From: Candidatus Nucleicultrix amoebiphila FS5
GTDB taxonomy: Bacteria > Pseudomonadota > Alphaproteobacteria > Caedimonadales > Nucleicultricaceae
Reading direction: 5' to 3'
Length of the DNA: 64,000 nt
Assembly: GCF_002117145.1 (NCBI RefSeq)
Contig: NZ_CP008743.1
Span: 1,488,001-1,552,000, forward strand
Shown here: piece by piece, positions 8,112-16,611 of the stretch
Layout of the letters: each line of letters opens with the position of its first letter
How positions within the stretch are numbered: position 1 is the stretch's first letter
Program-made: the position numbers and the translations under genes
The notes under the pieces: model-generated
Told to the model about the DNA's origin: nothing
Database searches by the model: none
Seen by the model: the letters and a program-made list of their open reading frames with translations, nothing else

Positions 8112-10191
8112 AATATTTTCTTTGGGTCGTGATTCGATAGAGATAAAGACAGATACCAATGAAAGCCGTACTGCCCATTAACATAGCCCAAGTGTGGAAC
8201 CCTTCAGGTGCAATTTTGAAAATAGTCGTTGATTGATAGGCAGCAAAGGGGCCAGCTAAGAGAATTCCAACAAGAGCTTCACCGGCAATCAACCCTGAGC
8301 ACAAAAGCAGCCCTCTACGACGCGCATGAGATTCAGCTTTGTGAAAATCAACCCCTAGGGTTGCTCGGCTTTTATCTAATTTCTTATCGGCAAAAAATGC
8401 GATGAACCCACCAATTGCCAAGGGTACAACAACTTCCATGGGCATATAAAGACCAAGAGCTACTGCGAGAACTGGAAAACGCCAGCGAGAATTACGATGC
8501 TTCATGATGGTATCCAAGATGATCACGCCGATGGCGATGCTGCCGCCTAGTATGATCATTGACCAATCAAGAGATTGGGAAAAAACTCCTTGAGCCATGG
8601 CTGCCATCAAAGCAGCTTTAGGTGCAGCTAAAGCCTGAGCAGGATCCATTCCTGGACGTGGTAAAACATCTCCAATTCCATAGGCTTCAAACAATACCTG
8701 TAAAATTGGCGTAATAGCGATAGCGCCTGCTACGACACCCACCATCAACATGACCTGTTGTTTCCAAGGTGTCGCTCCAACGATTTGTCCAGCTTTTAAA
8801 TCTTGTAAGTTATCACAGGAAATAGAAGCAGCGTTGGCCACAATCGCACCAAAAATAATGGTCATACCTGCTGCTGCTAAAGCTTTGGTCGTATTAGAAA
8901 GAAAATCCACTTCAAAGCCCAAAAACATCCACAGCAATAAAGAAATGGATAGAATGACCATGATGGTAATGCCTGATAACGGATTGTTTGATGAACCAAC
9001 AATACCAGCCATGTATCCAGCAATAGCTGAGCCAAGAAATCCCAAAATCAGTGAAGCAATAGTCATCCCTCCAATGGTTGACCAGTGAAGAAGGGGGCTG
9101 ATTTCCAAGTTTGAAGAAGACATAATATAATGAAAGATTAGCATGAGAGGGATCGTTAAAAGAACAATTCCTCCCATTACATAAGACATCGGAATATCAG
9201 ATTCGGTGCGTTTAATGTGCCCTGAGCCCCCAAGCTTTAAATGGCCCAGCATCTCGAATGAAGATGAAATCGCATTTTTTATTGGCTTAATGAGGTAAAT
9301 GAGCGTCCAAAAACCGCCAACTACCATAGCTCCTACACCAGTCATGCGCAACTTACTGCTCCAAATGCCAACCGCTGCATCATAAGCTGTTGCTGCATTT
9401 TCCGGCAGTCCATGCAAATAACCATAAATGGGAATACCCATGACCCAAACGATAATGTTTCCTAACAGCATGCTGACGCCCACTTCAACACCGACTATGT
9501 AGCCGGCTGCAATCATCACCACCGAAAGTCCTGTTCCAAGACCAACAACGGTTTTACCCGCCCTAGTCCAAGTCATGAGACTTTCTTCAAAAATCATGAG
9601 ACCTGATTGAGAAAATTTAATTAAAGCAGATACAAACCCACCAACTAAAAGATCTTTAGCGCCTTCTTTTGAAACTGTATCCCCAGCTTTTAAAACTTCA
9701 CCTGTCGCAATTCCTTCAGGGAACTTCAAGGGTTGTTCAATGATAAACGCCCGTCTTAAAGGTATTGAAAATAGAACGCCAAAGAGCCCTCCAACTGTGA
9801 CCAAACTTGTGGTGAGAAAAAAGGGAAAATTCGTCCAATAGCGCATCATGAGTAACGCTGGCAACGTAAAGGCAACAGCGGCGGCTATGACTTCACCAGC
9901 CGAGGCAGCCGTTTGCACAATGTTGTTTTCAAGGATATTGGAGTTGCGAAAAAAGCGTAAGATTGCCATGGAAATGACGGCAGCGGGAATTGTTGCAGAA
10001 ACTGTAAGACCAATTTTTAACCCCAAATAAGCATTCGCACCTGCCATGAGAACAGCTAGAATGACGCCTAAAATAACCGCCTTCAATGTGATTTCAGGAA
10101 GCGCGCGTGTGGCAGGAATGTAGGGTTTTACCTCTTCCATAACGTTTGTTGCTTTTAATGGTTGAAGTTCTCTAGCAGAAATTGTTTCCAT
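8110..10191 (-). CDS. OPT-family oligopeptide transporter
   Basis: The 693-residue polytopic membrane protein is hydrophobic throughout, with some 14-16 predicted segments. It opens with the family pattern PEITLKAVILGVILAVLMAGANAYLGLK (given here only as its span, about residues 33-60). Later come FPEGIATGEVLKAG and SIPLRRAFIIEQPLKFP, typical of bacterial OPT proteins. OPT carriers import oligopeptides or metal chelates by secondary transport; the substrate here cannot be told. Peptide import would suit an organism living on host-derived nutrients (inference). It is a single-gene unit with a 220-base upstream gap in which I see no further gene. Confidence 0.85.
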   Translation of the reverse strand: METISARELQPLKATNVMEEVKPYIPATRALPEITLKAVILGVILAVLMAGANAYLGLKIGLTVSATIPAAVISMAILRFFRNSNILENNIVQTAASAGEVIAAAVAFTLPALLMMRYWTNFPFFLTTSLVTVGGLFGVLFSIPLRRAFIIEQPLKFPEGIATGEVLKAGDTVSKEGAKDLLVGGFVSALIKFSQSGLMIFEESLMTWTRAGKTVVGLGTGLSVVMIAAGYIVGVEVGVSMLLGNIIVWVMGIPIYGYLHGLPENAATAYDAAVGIWSSKLRMTGVGAMVVGGFWTLIYLIKPIKNAISSSFEMLGHLKLGGSGHIKRTESDIPMSYVMGGIVLLTIPLMLIFHYIMSSSNLEISPLLHWSTIGGMTIASLILGFLGSAIAGYMAGIVGSSNNPLSGITIMVILSISLLLWMFLGFEVDFLSNTTKALAAAGMTIIFGAIVANAASISCDNLQDLKAGQIVGATPWKQQVMLMVGVVAGAIAITPILQVLFEAYGIGDVLPRPGMDPAQALAAPKAALMAAMAQGVFSQSLDWSMIILGGSIAIGVIILDTIMKHRNSRWRFPVLAVALGLYMPMEVVVPLAIGGFIAFFADKKLDKSRATLGVDFHKAESHARRRGLLLCSGLIAGEALVGILLAGPFAAYQSTTIFKIAPEGFHTWAMLMGSTAFIGICLYLYRITTQRKY

Positions 10192-10412
10192 AACTCATAT
10201 CCTTAATTGCTACGAATTTAGAAGTATAGGTAAAATTCTAGAATAACGAAAGTGGTAAAGAAGGAATGAATTGATTTTTTAAGTTTAGGAAAAAACTTAA
10301 TGACATTTCATTCTACATCCCCCTGTTTCGTCAACTGATGTTTTTTGCAATGGTTATCAAGCTTGGTTGGAAACACAAGAGCTCAATCTACTGCAGATTC
10401 AAATCCAAGAGA

Positions 10413-11165
10413 TCAAATCTCATCAAAATAACCATGAAGATCCATGGGCTGGAGTTTTGATCTTTCCTTACCCTTTAAATCTTTAATGATTTGTCCTTGA
10501 TGCATAAGCAAAGTACGTGTGCCATGCTCAAGAGCCTGAGTCATACTGTGAGTAATCATAAACACAGCACGCTCTTCTTGAGCGATAAGTTTTTCAGTAA
10601 GCGCCATGACAACGCGTGCCATTTTTGGATCTAGGGCTGCCGTATGTTCATCGAGCAGCAAAACTTTGGAAGGTTTGAGTGTCGCCATTAATAAGCTAAC
10701 AGCTTGACGTTGTCCTCCTGACAGAGCGCCCATAGGATCTTTTAAACGCTTTTCAAGACCAATACCTAAATCAGCTAGGCGTTCTTTAAAAAATTCCCGA
10801 TGCCCTCTAAGAGCCAAGCTCAATCCCCGACAAGTCCCTCGATCATAGGCAAGAGCGAGGTTTTCTTCGATTGTAAGGCTTGCACATGTTCCAAGCATAG
10901 GATCTTGAAAGACACGACTGACATATTGAGCACGCTTATTGGTTGTTTGTTTTGTAACATCAACACTATCAATGAAAATATGTCCGCGATCAACGAGTAC
11001 GTCACCAGCCAAGGCATTCATCAACGTTGATTTTCCAGCGCCATTACTACCGATCACTGTCACAAATTCGCCTGCTTCTACCTTTAGATTGATGCCTCGC
11101 AGGACTTCAACTTCAAGGGGAGTGCCTTGATTAAAAGTAAGATGTAAGTTTTTTAATTGAATCAT
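10413..11165 (-). CDS. ABC importer ATPase (TrpZ-like)
   Basis: The 250-residue ABC ATPase has Walker A GSNGAGKST, signature ALSGGQRQAVSLLMA, Walker B VLLLDEH and the switch His in MITHSM. It is the last gene of a four-gene minus-strand operon and overlaps the permease stop by four bases (ATGA). Together with the PF04392-type binding protein and the LivH-like permease it forms an importer of the kind called TrpXYZ in Gram-positives. Assignment to an aromatic amino acid rests on the trp-type operator upstream of the operon, not on this protein alone. Confidence 0.85.
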   Translation of the reverse strand: MIQLKNLHLTFNQGTPLEVEVLRGINLKVEAGEFVTVIGSNGAGKSTLMNALAGDVLVDRGHIFIDSVDVTKQTTNKRAQYVSRVFQDPMLGTCASLTIEENLALAYDRGTCRGLSLALRGHREFFKERLADLGIGLEKRLKDPMGALSGGQRQAVSLLMATLKPSKVLLLDEHTAALDPKMARVVMALTEKLIAQEERAVFMITHSMTQALEHGTRTLLMHQGQIIKDLKGKERSKLQPMDLHGYFDEI

Positions 11166-12046
11166 TGGGTCCTCCGCAAGCGACGCTCGCTGAATTTCTT
11201 TTGCACTTGAGATAAAATCATCGTTCCAGCGATAAGGCCGGCTTTAATAAAATTCATGTCTGAAGCTTTTAATCCAATATCCGTGGAATTTAAAGCAAAG
11301 GCCTGCATTAAACGTAACAACAAGGTGCCAATCAAACATCCTAAAAGAGCAAAACCAATACGGCGACTCCGGATAATTGCTTCGCCAATAATAACTGCAG
11401 CAAGGCCATCAATAATTAAAGCTTGGCCCATGTTAATATCAACAAAGCGTTGGTATTGACAAAAGAGGGCCCCCGCCATTGCGACGATGCCGTTGCTTAA
11501 GGCTAAGGTGAAATAGGTAACAATATTAACGTTAACGCCATAAGCGCGACTTACCCTTGCGTTAACTCCCGTGGCGCGAATGGCTAAACCATAGCGTGAT
11601 GCAAAAAAGAGTGTAAGCAAAATTAAGCCTATAATCGCTATGATAAATAGCGTGAGCAAATATTTTTGATCAAGATTGCACCAGTCGAAAATTGTTGGCT
11701 CCTCCATCAATGAAATATTGGGTCTTCCCATGATTCTAAGATTTACAGAGTAAAGAGCAAACATGGTTAAGATGCCTGCAAGCAAGCCTAAAACATGCCA
11801 TCGAACATGCAGGTATGCTGTGACTGAACCTGCTCCCATACCTGCGATAAAAGCAGCTATAGTCGCCAAAAAAGGTGAAATGCCACTGATGATAAGAACC
11901 GTGGCGACAGCTGCACCCAGAGTATAGCTGCCGTCAACGGTCAAATCGGGAAAATCAATAATCCGAAAAGTAAGATACACGGCCATGGCAATTAAGCCAA
12001 AAATAAGACCAATCTCTGTAACACCAATGATTTGGACGAGGGTCAT
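11162..12046 (-). CDS. ABC importer permease (TrpY-like, LivH family)
   Basis: The 294-residue inner-membrane protein has about eight hydrophobic segments and the branched-chain-type permease pattern, with PDLTVDGSYTLGAAVAT near the N terminus and ASRYGLAIRATGVN mid-protein. It would form the channel of the importer with the ATPase (four-base overlap downstream) and the binding protein (three bases upstream of its start). The substrate is inferred from operon regulation as tryptophan or a related aromatic compound. Confidence 0.82.
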   Translation of the reverse strand: MTLVQIIGVTEIGLIFGLIAMAVYLTFRIIDFPDLTVDGSYTLGAAVATVLIISGISPFLATIAAFIAGMGAGSVTAYLHVRWHVLGLLAGILTMFALYSVNLRIMGRPNISLMEEPTIFDWCNLDQKYLLTLFIIAIIGLILLTLFFASRYGLAIRATGVNARVSRAYGVNVNIVTYFTLALSNGIVAMAGALFCQYQRFVDINMGQALIIDGLAAVIIGEAIIRSRRIGFALLGCLIGTLLLRLMQAFALNSTDIGLKASDMNFIKAGLIAGTMILSQVQKKFSERRLRRTQ

Positions 12047-12049
12047 TGT

Positions 12050-13051
12050 TTATTTTTCCTTATGTTGTTTACCAACAGTGACCGTCGCACGCTTTAAGAG
12101 ATCTTCAGAGATGGACAGGTTGATGGCTTTTGCAGTTTTTAAATTAAGGGCTAGATCGATACGATCAGGAAACACAACAGGCATTGTGCTTGGATTTTGA
12201 CCATTGATTATATTAATGACCATTTCCCCTGTTTGACGTCCTATCTCATACTGATTGGGACCAATGGCAGCGAGAGCGCCTTGATCAATTAAATCAATAT
12301 CACTAACGACGATGGGGATTTTAGCTTCTAACCCTGTTTTCGCTACGGCATCAAAGGCTGAAAAAGCTGTGCTGTCGTTGGTGATAAAAATAAGGTCTAC
12401 TTTTCCCACCAGACTTTGAGCAGCAGGTCCTACGTCAATAGACTTATTGGCCATGGCAGGAACAACTTTAATGTTTTGCTCTTTGCATAAGCCCTTAAAC
12501 TGTTCAATCAAGGTGACAGAATTTGCTTCACCGGGATTATAGATGACACCAACAGTCTTTAAGTTTGGAACGAGATTTTTTATCAAGTCTAATTGAGGGG
12601 CCCAATCAATCATGTTTGAGACACCTGTCATAAACCCTTGAGGATTTTTTAAATCTTTTACAAGTTTTGCGCCTAATGGATCAGAAACTGACGTAAATAC
12701 TACAGGTATCTGACTTTGAGCGTTTGCACTTAGAAAGCTTTGTGCAGAAGGTGTTGCTATAGCTACAATGACATCTGGCTTCTGTCCCACAAATTTTTGG
12801 GCAATTTGCGCTGCAAGACTCATATTGCCTTGGGCTGAGTCATAGGTCCATGAAAGCTTGTCTCCTTCATATCCCTCTTCCACTAAGCGATCATAAAGAC
12901 CTTTGCGCGTTTCATCGAGCGCTGGATGTTCAACAATTTGTGTGACTGCAATCTTTAATTTTGCATTGGTGTCTTTGGATTGTTGAGCGAGCGATAGTCC
13001 AATGCTTGAAATCATACCTAGAACAACAAAGAGAAAACGACTGTATTTCAT
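12050..13051 (-). CDS. ABC importer periplasmic binding protein (TrpX-like, PF04392)
   Basis: I take the ATG at 13051 because AAGGA lies eight bases upstream and the 333-residue product then begins with a proper signal peptide (about 1-22, ending SLAQ). The longer frame from 13081 would bury it. The body follows the ABC_sub_bind family: AQIAQKFVGQKPDVIVAIATPS, VVFTSVSDPLGAKLV, VGVIYNPGEANS and the closing DRIDLALNLKTAKAI. It captures the ligand in the periplasm. It lies 51 bases downstream of the regulator gene and begins the transporter part of the operon. Confidence 0.85.
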   Translation of the reverse strand: MKYSRFLFVVLGMISSIGLSLAQQSKDTNAKLKIAVTQIVEHPALDETRKGLYDRLVEEGYEGDKLSWTYDSAQGNMSLAAQIAQKFVGQKPDVIVAIATPSAQSFLSANAQSQIPVVFTSVSDPLGAKLVKDLKNPQGFMTGVSNMIDWAPQLDLIKNLVPNLKTVGVIYNPGEANSVTLIEQFKGLCKEQNIKVVPAMANKSIDVGPAAQSLVGKVDLIFITNDSTAFSAFDAVAKTGLEAKIPIVVSDIDLIDQGALAAIGPNQYEIGRQTGEMVINIINGQNPSTMPVVFPDRIDLALNLKTAKAINLSISEDLLKRATVTVGKQHKEK

Positions 13052-13102
13052 AATATATATCCTTAAATTAAAATTCGACATTGATGAGGGTGAGATGCAG
13101 TA

Positions 13103-13444
13103 TCAATGTCGATGAAGAGGCAGATTTTTTGTGCGCTCCAGAATGGCGCGATATCCTTGATAAGATTCATGTGTTAAAAAGCGGGCGACACGCCCAATAG
13201 TGGCTAAACTAACGCCTGTTTCATCATGAATATCACGATAAGATTTTTTTCCTTCAGCCAACAACTGCGCTACACGCCAACGATCGGCCATAGCAGTAAG
13301 TTCTGCGGGCGTACATAAATCCTTAAAGAATGCAGAGCACTCTTCAGGAGTCTTGAGAGACACAATAGCTTTAAACAAAGCTTTTTCTGCTTTAATGCTT
13401 TCAGACTTGTTAAGAGCGCGTACTGTACTTTTTTGCATTATCAT
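13103..13444 (-). CDS. YerC/YecD-family TrpR-related repressor
   Basis: The 113-residue protein matches the YerC branch of the TrpR superfamily: FKAIVSLKTPEECSAFF, then DLCTPAEL, DRWRVAQLL and a helix-turn-helix at about 67-90 (SYRDIHDETG, SLATIGR). The ATI-x-R of the recognition helix agrees with E. coli TrpR. By my alignment the Arg residues matching TrpR Arg54 and Arg84 are kept, while the tryptophan-contacting Gly85 and Ser88 are Val and Phe. So tryptophan as effector is uncertain. It is the first gene of the operon and has a trp-type operator over its own promoter, implying autoregulation and control of the importer. Confidence 0.82.
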   Translation of the reverse strand: MIMQKSTVRALNKSESIKAEKALFKAIVSLKTPEECSAFFKDLCTPAELTAMADRWRVAQLLAEGKKSYRDIHDETGVSLATIGRVARFLTHESYQGYRAILERTKNLPLHRH

Positions 13445-13465
13445 ATTCTGTAGTGGTGTAATACT

Positions 13466-13483
13466 GTACTAATTAGTTAGTAC
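13466..13483. promoter_or_regulatory. trp-type operator over the regulator/importer promoter
   Basis: The plus-strand sequence GTACTAATTAGTTAGTAC agrees at 15 of 18 positions with the E. coli trp operator core GTACTAGTTAACTAGTAC, including both outer half-sites. It is nearly palindromic. It starts 22 bases upstream of the regulator start codon and contains the -10 element. Confidence 0.75.
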
Positions 13484-13502
13484 GATAGCACAGATTTGTC
13501 AA
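13474..13502 (-). promoter_or_regulatory. Promoter of the TrpR-like/importer operon
   Basis: On the minus strand a perfect -35 TTGACA (13497-13502) is followed after 17 bases by TAACTA (13474-13479), which lies inside the operator. The E. coli trp promoter has the same layout, with TTGACA, 17 bases, then TTAACT within the operator. Confidence 0.7.
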
Positions 13503-13605
13503 GGAGAAAAAATAGGATCGATTGCGATTGTCTTGATTTTGTAAGATATTTTTTGTTTAGTGTGCAAAAAATAATATGTTTTGAAACTTTGGATCAAAAT
13601 TTGAA

Positions 13606-14049
13606 ATGCAAGAACAGATTTTTCATTTGGGCGTAAAAGCTTTGATTTTTAACCATCAAGGGCAAATTCTCTTACTGAAGGTAAACCAGAACAATTTTAC
13701 CGAAGTGCAGGAAGAAGATTACTGGGATCTGCCTGGCGGACGTGTCTTAGAAGGACATACCAGTGAAGAAACTTTAAAAAGAGAAATCAAAGAAGAAACT
13801 GGTCTTGAACGCATTGAGTTAGGACAGTGTTTAGGAATGACGCTCTCTAATATGAGGATTCCTTTAAAAAATGGCATCAAGGCGGGTCTTGTTGTAGCGG
13901 TTTATGTGTGTCATATGACGGTGGATGCAGCAATTCAAATTAGTAAAGAGCATCATGATTTCAAATGGGTTGAACCCCATGAGGGAGCGAAATTGCTCTC
14001 AATCAAATATCCAAAAGATTTCTTTGAAAAACTGCTTATCACGGCATGA
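13606..14049 (+). CDS. Nudix hydrolase family protein
   Basis: The 147-residue protein has a Nudix fold core and a Nudix box at 45-67. The box keeps the metal-binding REIKEETGL part, but its first conserved Glu (GX5E) is His51. The family hydrolyses nucleoside diphosphates linked to another moiety; substrate cannot be read from sequence. It is divergent from the TrpR-like operon. The 5' gap is AT-rich and the start ATG has only a weak ribosome site, so expression may be low. No partner gene follows. Confidence 0.8.
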   Translation: MQEQIFHLGVKALIFNHQGQILLLKVNQNNFTEVQEEDYWDLPGGRVLEGHTSEETLKREIKEETGLERIELGQCLGMTLSNMRIPLKNGIKAGLVVAVYVCHMTVDAAIQISKEHHDFKWVEPHEGAKLLSIKYPKDFFEKLLITA

Positions 14050-14079
14050 TATCTCAGCCATCCCCTTAAATGACTGTGA

Positions 14080-14610
14080 TCACTCTTGATAAGTATTTAT
14101 TGAGCCATTGACGTCTTCTGTTCTATTCTGAATCAAAGAGTAATCAATCAATAGGCCACAAAGTGCTAGAATTCTTATGGGGGGGTGAGAGGTAGTATCA
14201 TTTGCGACGCTTTCTAAAAAGAGTTTCCCCTGATTTGCAAAGCCTGAAGAAATTAAAGAGAAACCAAAGGTAACGGTCTTAAAATCTCTTAATTCCTTTG
14301 AAAGTAAATCTAATGAGAAGTCAATATTGTGTAGAGGTAATGGAACTGATTGATCGACTGTTGCTTCATCGCACAATATGCCTTGGCCATAGCGTTGTAT
14401 AAAGTCAGCATCAATTTGCATAGCTTCAACATCTTGAATTGAGGTTCTTGCTTGGTCTGTTGCATTTTCTTCATTCCCGTTTGGGGAAGATAGGTAGAAT
14501 GGTGAAATAGGAGAAGAATTTGAGGAAAGCTCATCTGAATCTGGGTCACTAAAGGCCATAACTTCAACGCTGAGTAGCATAAGGAATAGTAAAATAAGAC
14601 TTTTTTGCAT
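14080..14610 (-). CDS. Small exported protein of unknown function
   Basis: The 176-residue product has a signal peptide (about 1-19, ending VMAF) followed by a Ser/Asp-rich low-complexity stretch (about 20-55) and a mostly helical remainder. I recognise no family. It is a lone minus-strand gene converging on the Nudix gene. AAGGAATT lies just upstream of the start. The composition is like the other exported unknowns in the window. Confidence 0.55.
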   Translation of the reverse strand: MQKSLILLFLMLLSVEVMAFSDPDSDELSSNSSPISPFYLSSPNGNEENATDQARTSIQDVEAMQIDADFIQRYGQGILCDEATVDQSVPLPLHNIDFSLDLLSKELRDFKTVTFGFSLISSGFANQGKLFLESVANDTTSHPPIRILALCGLLIDYSLIQNRTEDVNGSINTYQE

Positions 14611-14745
14611 GTTAAAAATTCCTTCTTCATGAGGTTAATTTCTTAGATCAAGACATGAGAGGGTAGCATAACGCCTTTAAAAGTCACCTGCTTTTAAAAT
14701 ACGTATCCCAAATATTAAAAGGGAGTGAAATATGAGAGGCGAAAA

Positions 14746-14819
14746 TGGAGCGGGTGAGGGGAATCGAACCCCCGTCTTAAGCTTGGGAAGCTTCTACTCT
14801 ACCATTGAGCTACACCCGC
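14746..14819 (-). tRNA. tRNA-Gly (anticodon CCC)
   Basis: The acceptor halves (14813-14819 and 14750-14756) pair fully as GCGGGTG/CACCCGC, followed by T and an encoded CCA. The D arm GCTCAATGGTAGAGT and the T arm GGGGGTTCGATTCCCCT are intact. The seven-base anticodon loop TTCCCAA places U33 before CCC. Length is 74 with CCA. Confidence 0.95.
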
Positions 14820-14932
14820 GGCTCCGTTTTTATAGAAAATCCGGGCCTTTTCCGCAAGAGACAAATATTTTATGAGAGAACTATTGCATCTGAAATAATT
14901 TCTTACTAGATTAGCGATGCTTTTTGATTCAT

Positions 14933-15007
14933 TGGGGCGTAGCCAAGTGGTAAGGCAGCGGGTTTTGGTCCCGCCATCCGTGGGTTCGAATCCTACCGCC
15001 CCAGCCA
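14933..15007 (+). tRNA. tRNA-Gln (anticodon UUG)
   Basis: The acceptor TGGGGCG pairs with CGCCCCA, followed by G and an encoded CCA. The anticodon stem GCGGG/CCCGC closes the loop TTTTGGT, giving anticodon TTG. The T loop TTCGAAT is standard. Length is 75 with CCA. Confidence 0.96.
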
Positions 15008-15100
15008 ATGCATCAAAAAAGTCGGCTTCTTTTGTCAAAAGTTCTCTGCTAAGCTAGCGTCTTTATTAAAAAATTAAGTGAAAATTTAAGGAGTTATCTC

Positions 15101-15787
15101 ATGAAACAGTATCTGGTCCCCAATATTCATAGGGACGGCTGGGTCTTTATCGCTATTTTTGCTATGGTGACTTTTATTATTGGACTTGAATCTGATGCTT
15201 TGGCGTGGATAGGTGCTATTCTAACGGGGTGGTGTGTTTACTTTTTTAGAGATCCTGACCGTGTAACGCCGGTGAGAACGGGTTTGGTTGTCAGTCCTGC
15301 GGATGGATTGATCCAATCCATTACTGAAGCTCCTCCTCCTCAGGAGATGGGCTTAAAAAAAGGAAAATACACGCGTATAAGCATTTTTTTGAGTGTTTTT
15401 GATGTTCATGTGAATCGTGTGCCGATTGGAGGGAAAATAATAAAAAGTATTTATCATCCTGGTAAATTTTTTAATGCTTCCCTTGATAAGGCGAGTATTC
15501 ATAACGAACGTCAATCTCTCGTGGTTCTCACAGAGGATAAGCAAGAGATCGGATTTGTACAGATTGCAGGATTAATTGCACGTCGCATTCGTTGTGATGT
15601 GGAAGAAGATCAAAAAGTAAAAACGGGTCAACGTTTTGGTATGATTCGCTTTGGCAGTCGTATGGACGTTTATTTACCTAAAGAGACACCAATTTTAGTT
15701 CTTGAAGGACAAAGAGCCGTTGGAGGAGAAACCATCCTTGCTGATTTTAAAGCGGATGCAGGAATTAAATCAGGCGAGAAACACTGA
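15101..15787 (+). CDS. psd: Phosphatidylserine decarboxylase proenzyme
   Basis: The 228-residue protein has two N-terminal membrane segments, then [34 protein letters not shown] and [11 protein letters not shown]. The Gly-Ser in the last motif is the self-cleavage site that makes the pyruvoyl cofactor. Its short length fits the alphaproteobacterial type. It makes phosphatidylethanolamine at the inner membrane from the product of PssA, whose gene begins eight bases downstream. AAGGAG lies upstream of the ATG. Confidence 0.95.
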   Translation: MKQYLVPNIHRDGWVFIAIFAMVTFIIGLESDALAWIGAILTGWCVYFFRDPDRVTPVRTGLVVSPADGLIQSITEAPPPQEMGLKKGKYTRISIFLSVFDVHVNRVPIGGKIIKSIYHPGKFFNASLDKASIHNERQSLVVLTEDKQEIGFVQIAGLIARRIRCDVEEDQKVKTGQRFGMIRFGSRMDVYLPKETPILVLEGQRAVGGETILADFKADAGIKSGEKH

Positions 15788-15795
15788 GGTAACCT

Positions 15796-16611
15796 ATGGT
15801 GCGCAAAAAAATTAAAGTTTTTAAGACGTCCTCAAAGCCTCTTTCTAAATCCTTTCAGGCACTTTCATTTGCGCGTCTTTTACCAAATATTGCAACAGTT
15901 ATGGCTTTATGTATTGGTCTTACTTCCGTGCGCTTTGCTCTACAGGATCGATTTGAAGAAGCGGTAATAGCGATTCTTGTGGCAGCTGTTCTTGATGCAA
16001 TGGATGGCCGTTTAGCAAGGCTTTTAGGAGCTTCCAGTGATTTTGGGGCTGAACTTGATTCCCTATCTGATTTCATTAGTTTTGGTGTAGCGCCAGCCCT
16101 GGTAACTTATATGTTGAGTCTTAAAGTATGGCAGGGTTTTGGATGGGTCATTATATTGTTCTTTGCTGTGTGCATGTCTTTACGACTGGCACGGTTTAAT
16201 ATTAGCAATCGTGTGGTGACCGACAAGGCGCCGCCAGCATGGGCCAAGCAATTTTTTACCGGTGTGCCAGCTCCTGCAGGGGCCATGCTTGGACTGCTCC
16301 CTTTGATGCTTTTTCTTGCAACAGGGCTTGAAATTTTTATTCAGCCTATTGTCTCAGCGATGGTTTTGATTTTAACAGGTATATTGATGATTAGTCGTTT
16401 GCCCACGTTTTCTTTTAAAACTATTCAAATTCCTCCACGCTTAGTTTTGCCAACTCTTTTGTTGGTAGGGCTTTTCGTCGCTTTTTTTATGACCTATCCG
16501 TGGCTAACCATGAGTGTTTGTTTGGGGGCTTATGTGGTGAGTTTTACGTATAGTTATAAACTTCATAACAAGCTCAAATTCACTAGTGCAAAGGAAAAGA
16601 GCGTTTCTTAA
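15796..16611 (+). CDS. pssA: CDP-diacylglycerol-serine O-phosphatidyltransferase
   Basis: The 271-residue membrane protein has the CDP-alcohol phosphotransferase signature DGRLARLLGASSDFGAELDS, continuing to LSD. This is the DGxxARx8GxxxDxxxD motif. About seven hydrophobic segments follow. It makes phosphatidylserine, which Psd then decarboxylates. It forms a two-gene unit with psd. Its stop codon shares two bases with the stop of the convergent tssA gene. Confidence 0.95.
   Translation: MVRKKIKVFKTSSKPLSKSFQALSFARLLPNIATVMALCIGLTSVRFALQDRFEEAVIAILVAAVLDAMDGRLARLLGASSDFGAELDSLSDFISFGVAPALVTYMLSLKVWQGFGWVIILFFAVCMSLRLARFNISNRVVTDKAPPAWAKQFFTGVPAPAGAMLGLLPLMLFLATGLEIFIQPIVSAMVLILTGILMISRLPTFSFKTIQIPPRLVLPTLLLVGLFVAFFMTYPWLTMSVCLGAYVVSFTYSYKLHNKLKFTSAKEKSVS

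Noticed and set aside
8750-9088. Plus-strand open frame of 112 codons inside the OPT gene
   Set aside because: It mirrors the codon structure of the OPT gene and has no ribosome site.
14310-14630. Alternative frame of 106 codons over the small exported gene
   Set aside because: The frame lacks a signal peptide or plausible composition; the other frame has a signal peptide and start site.
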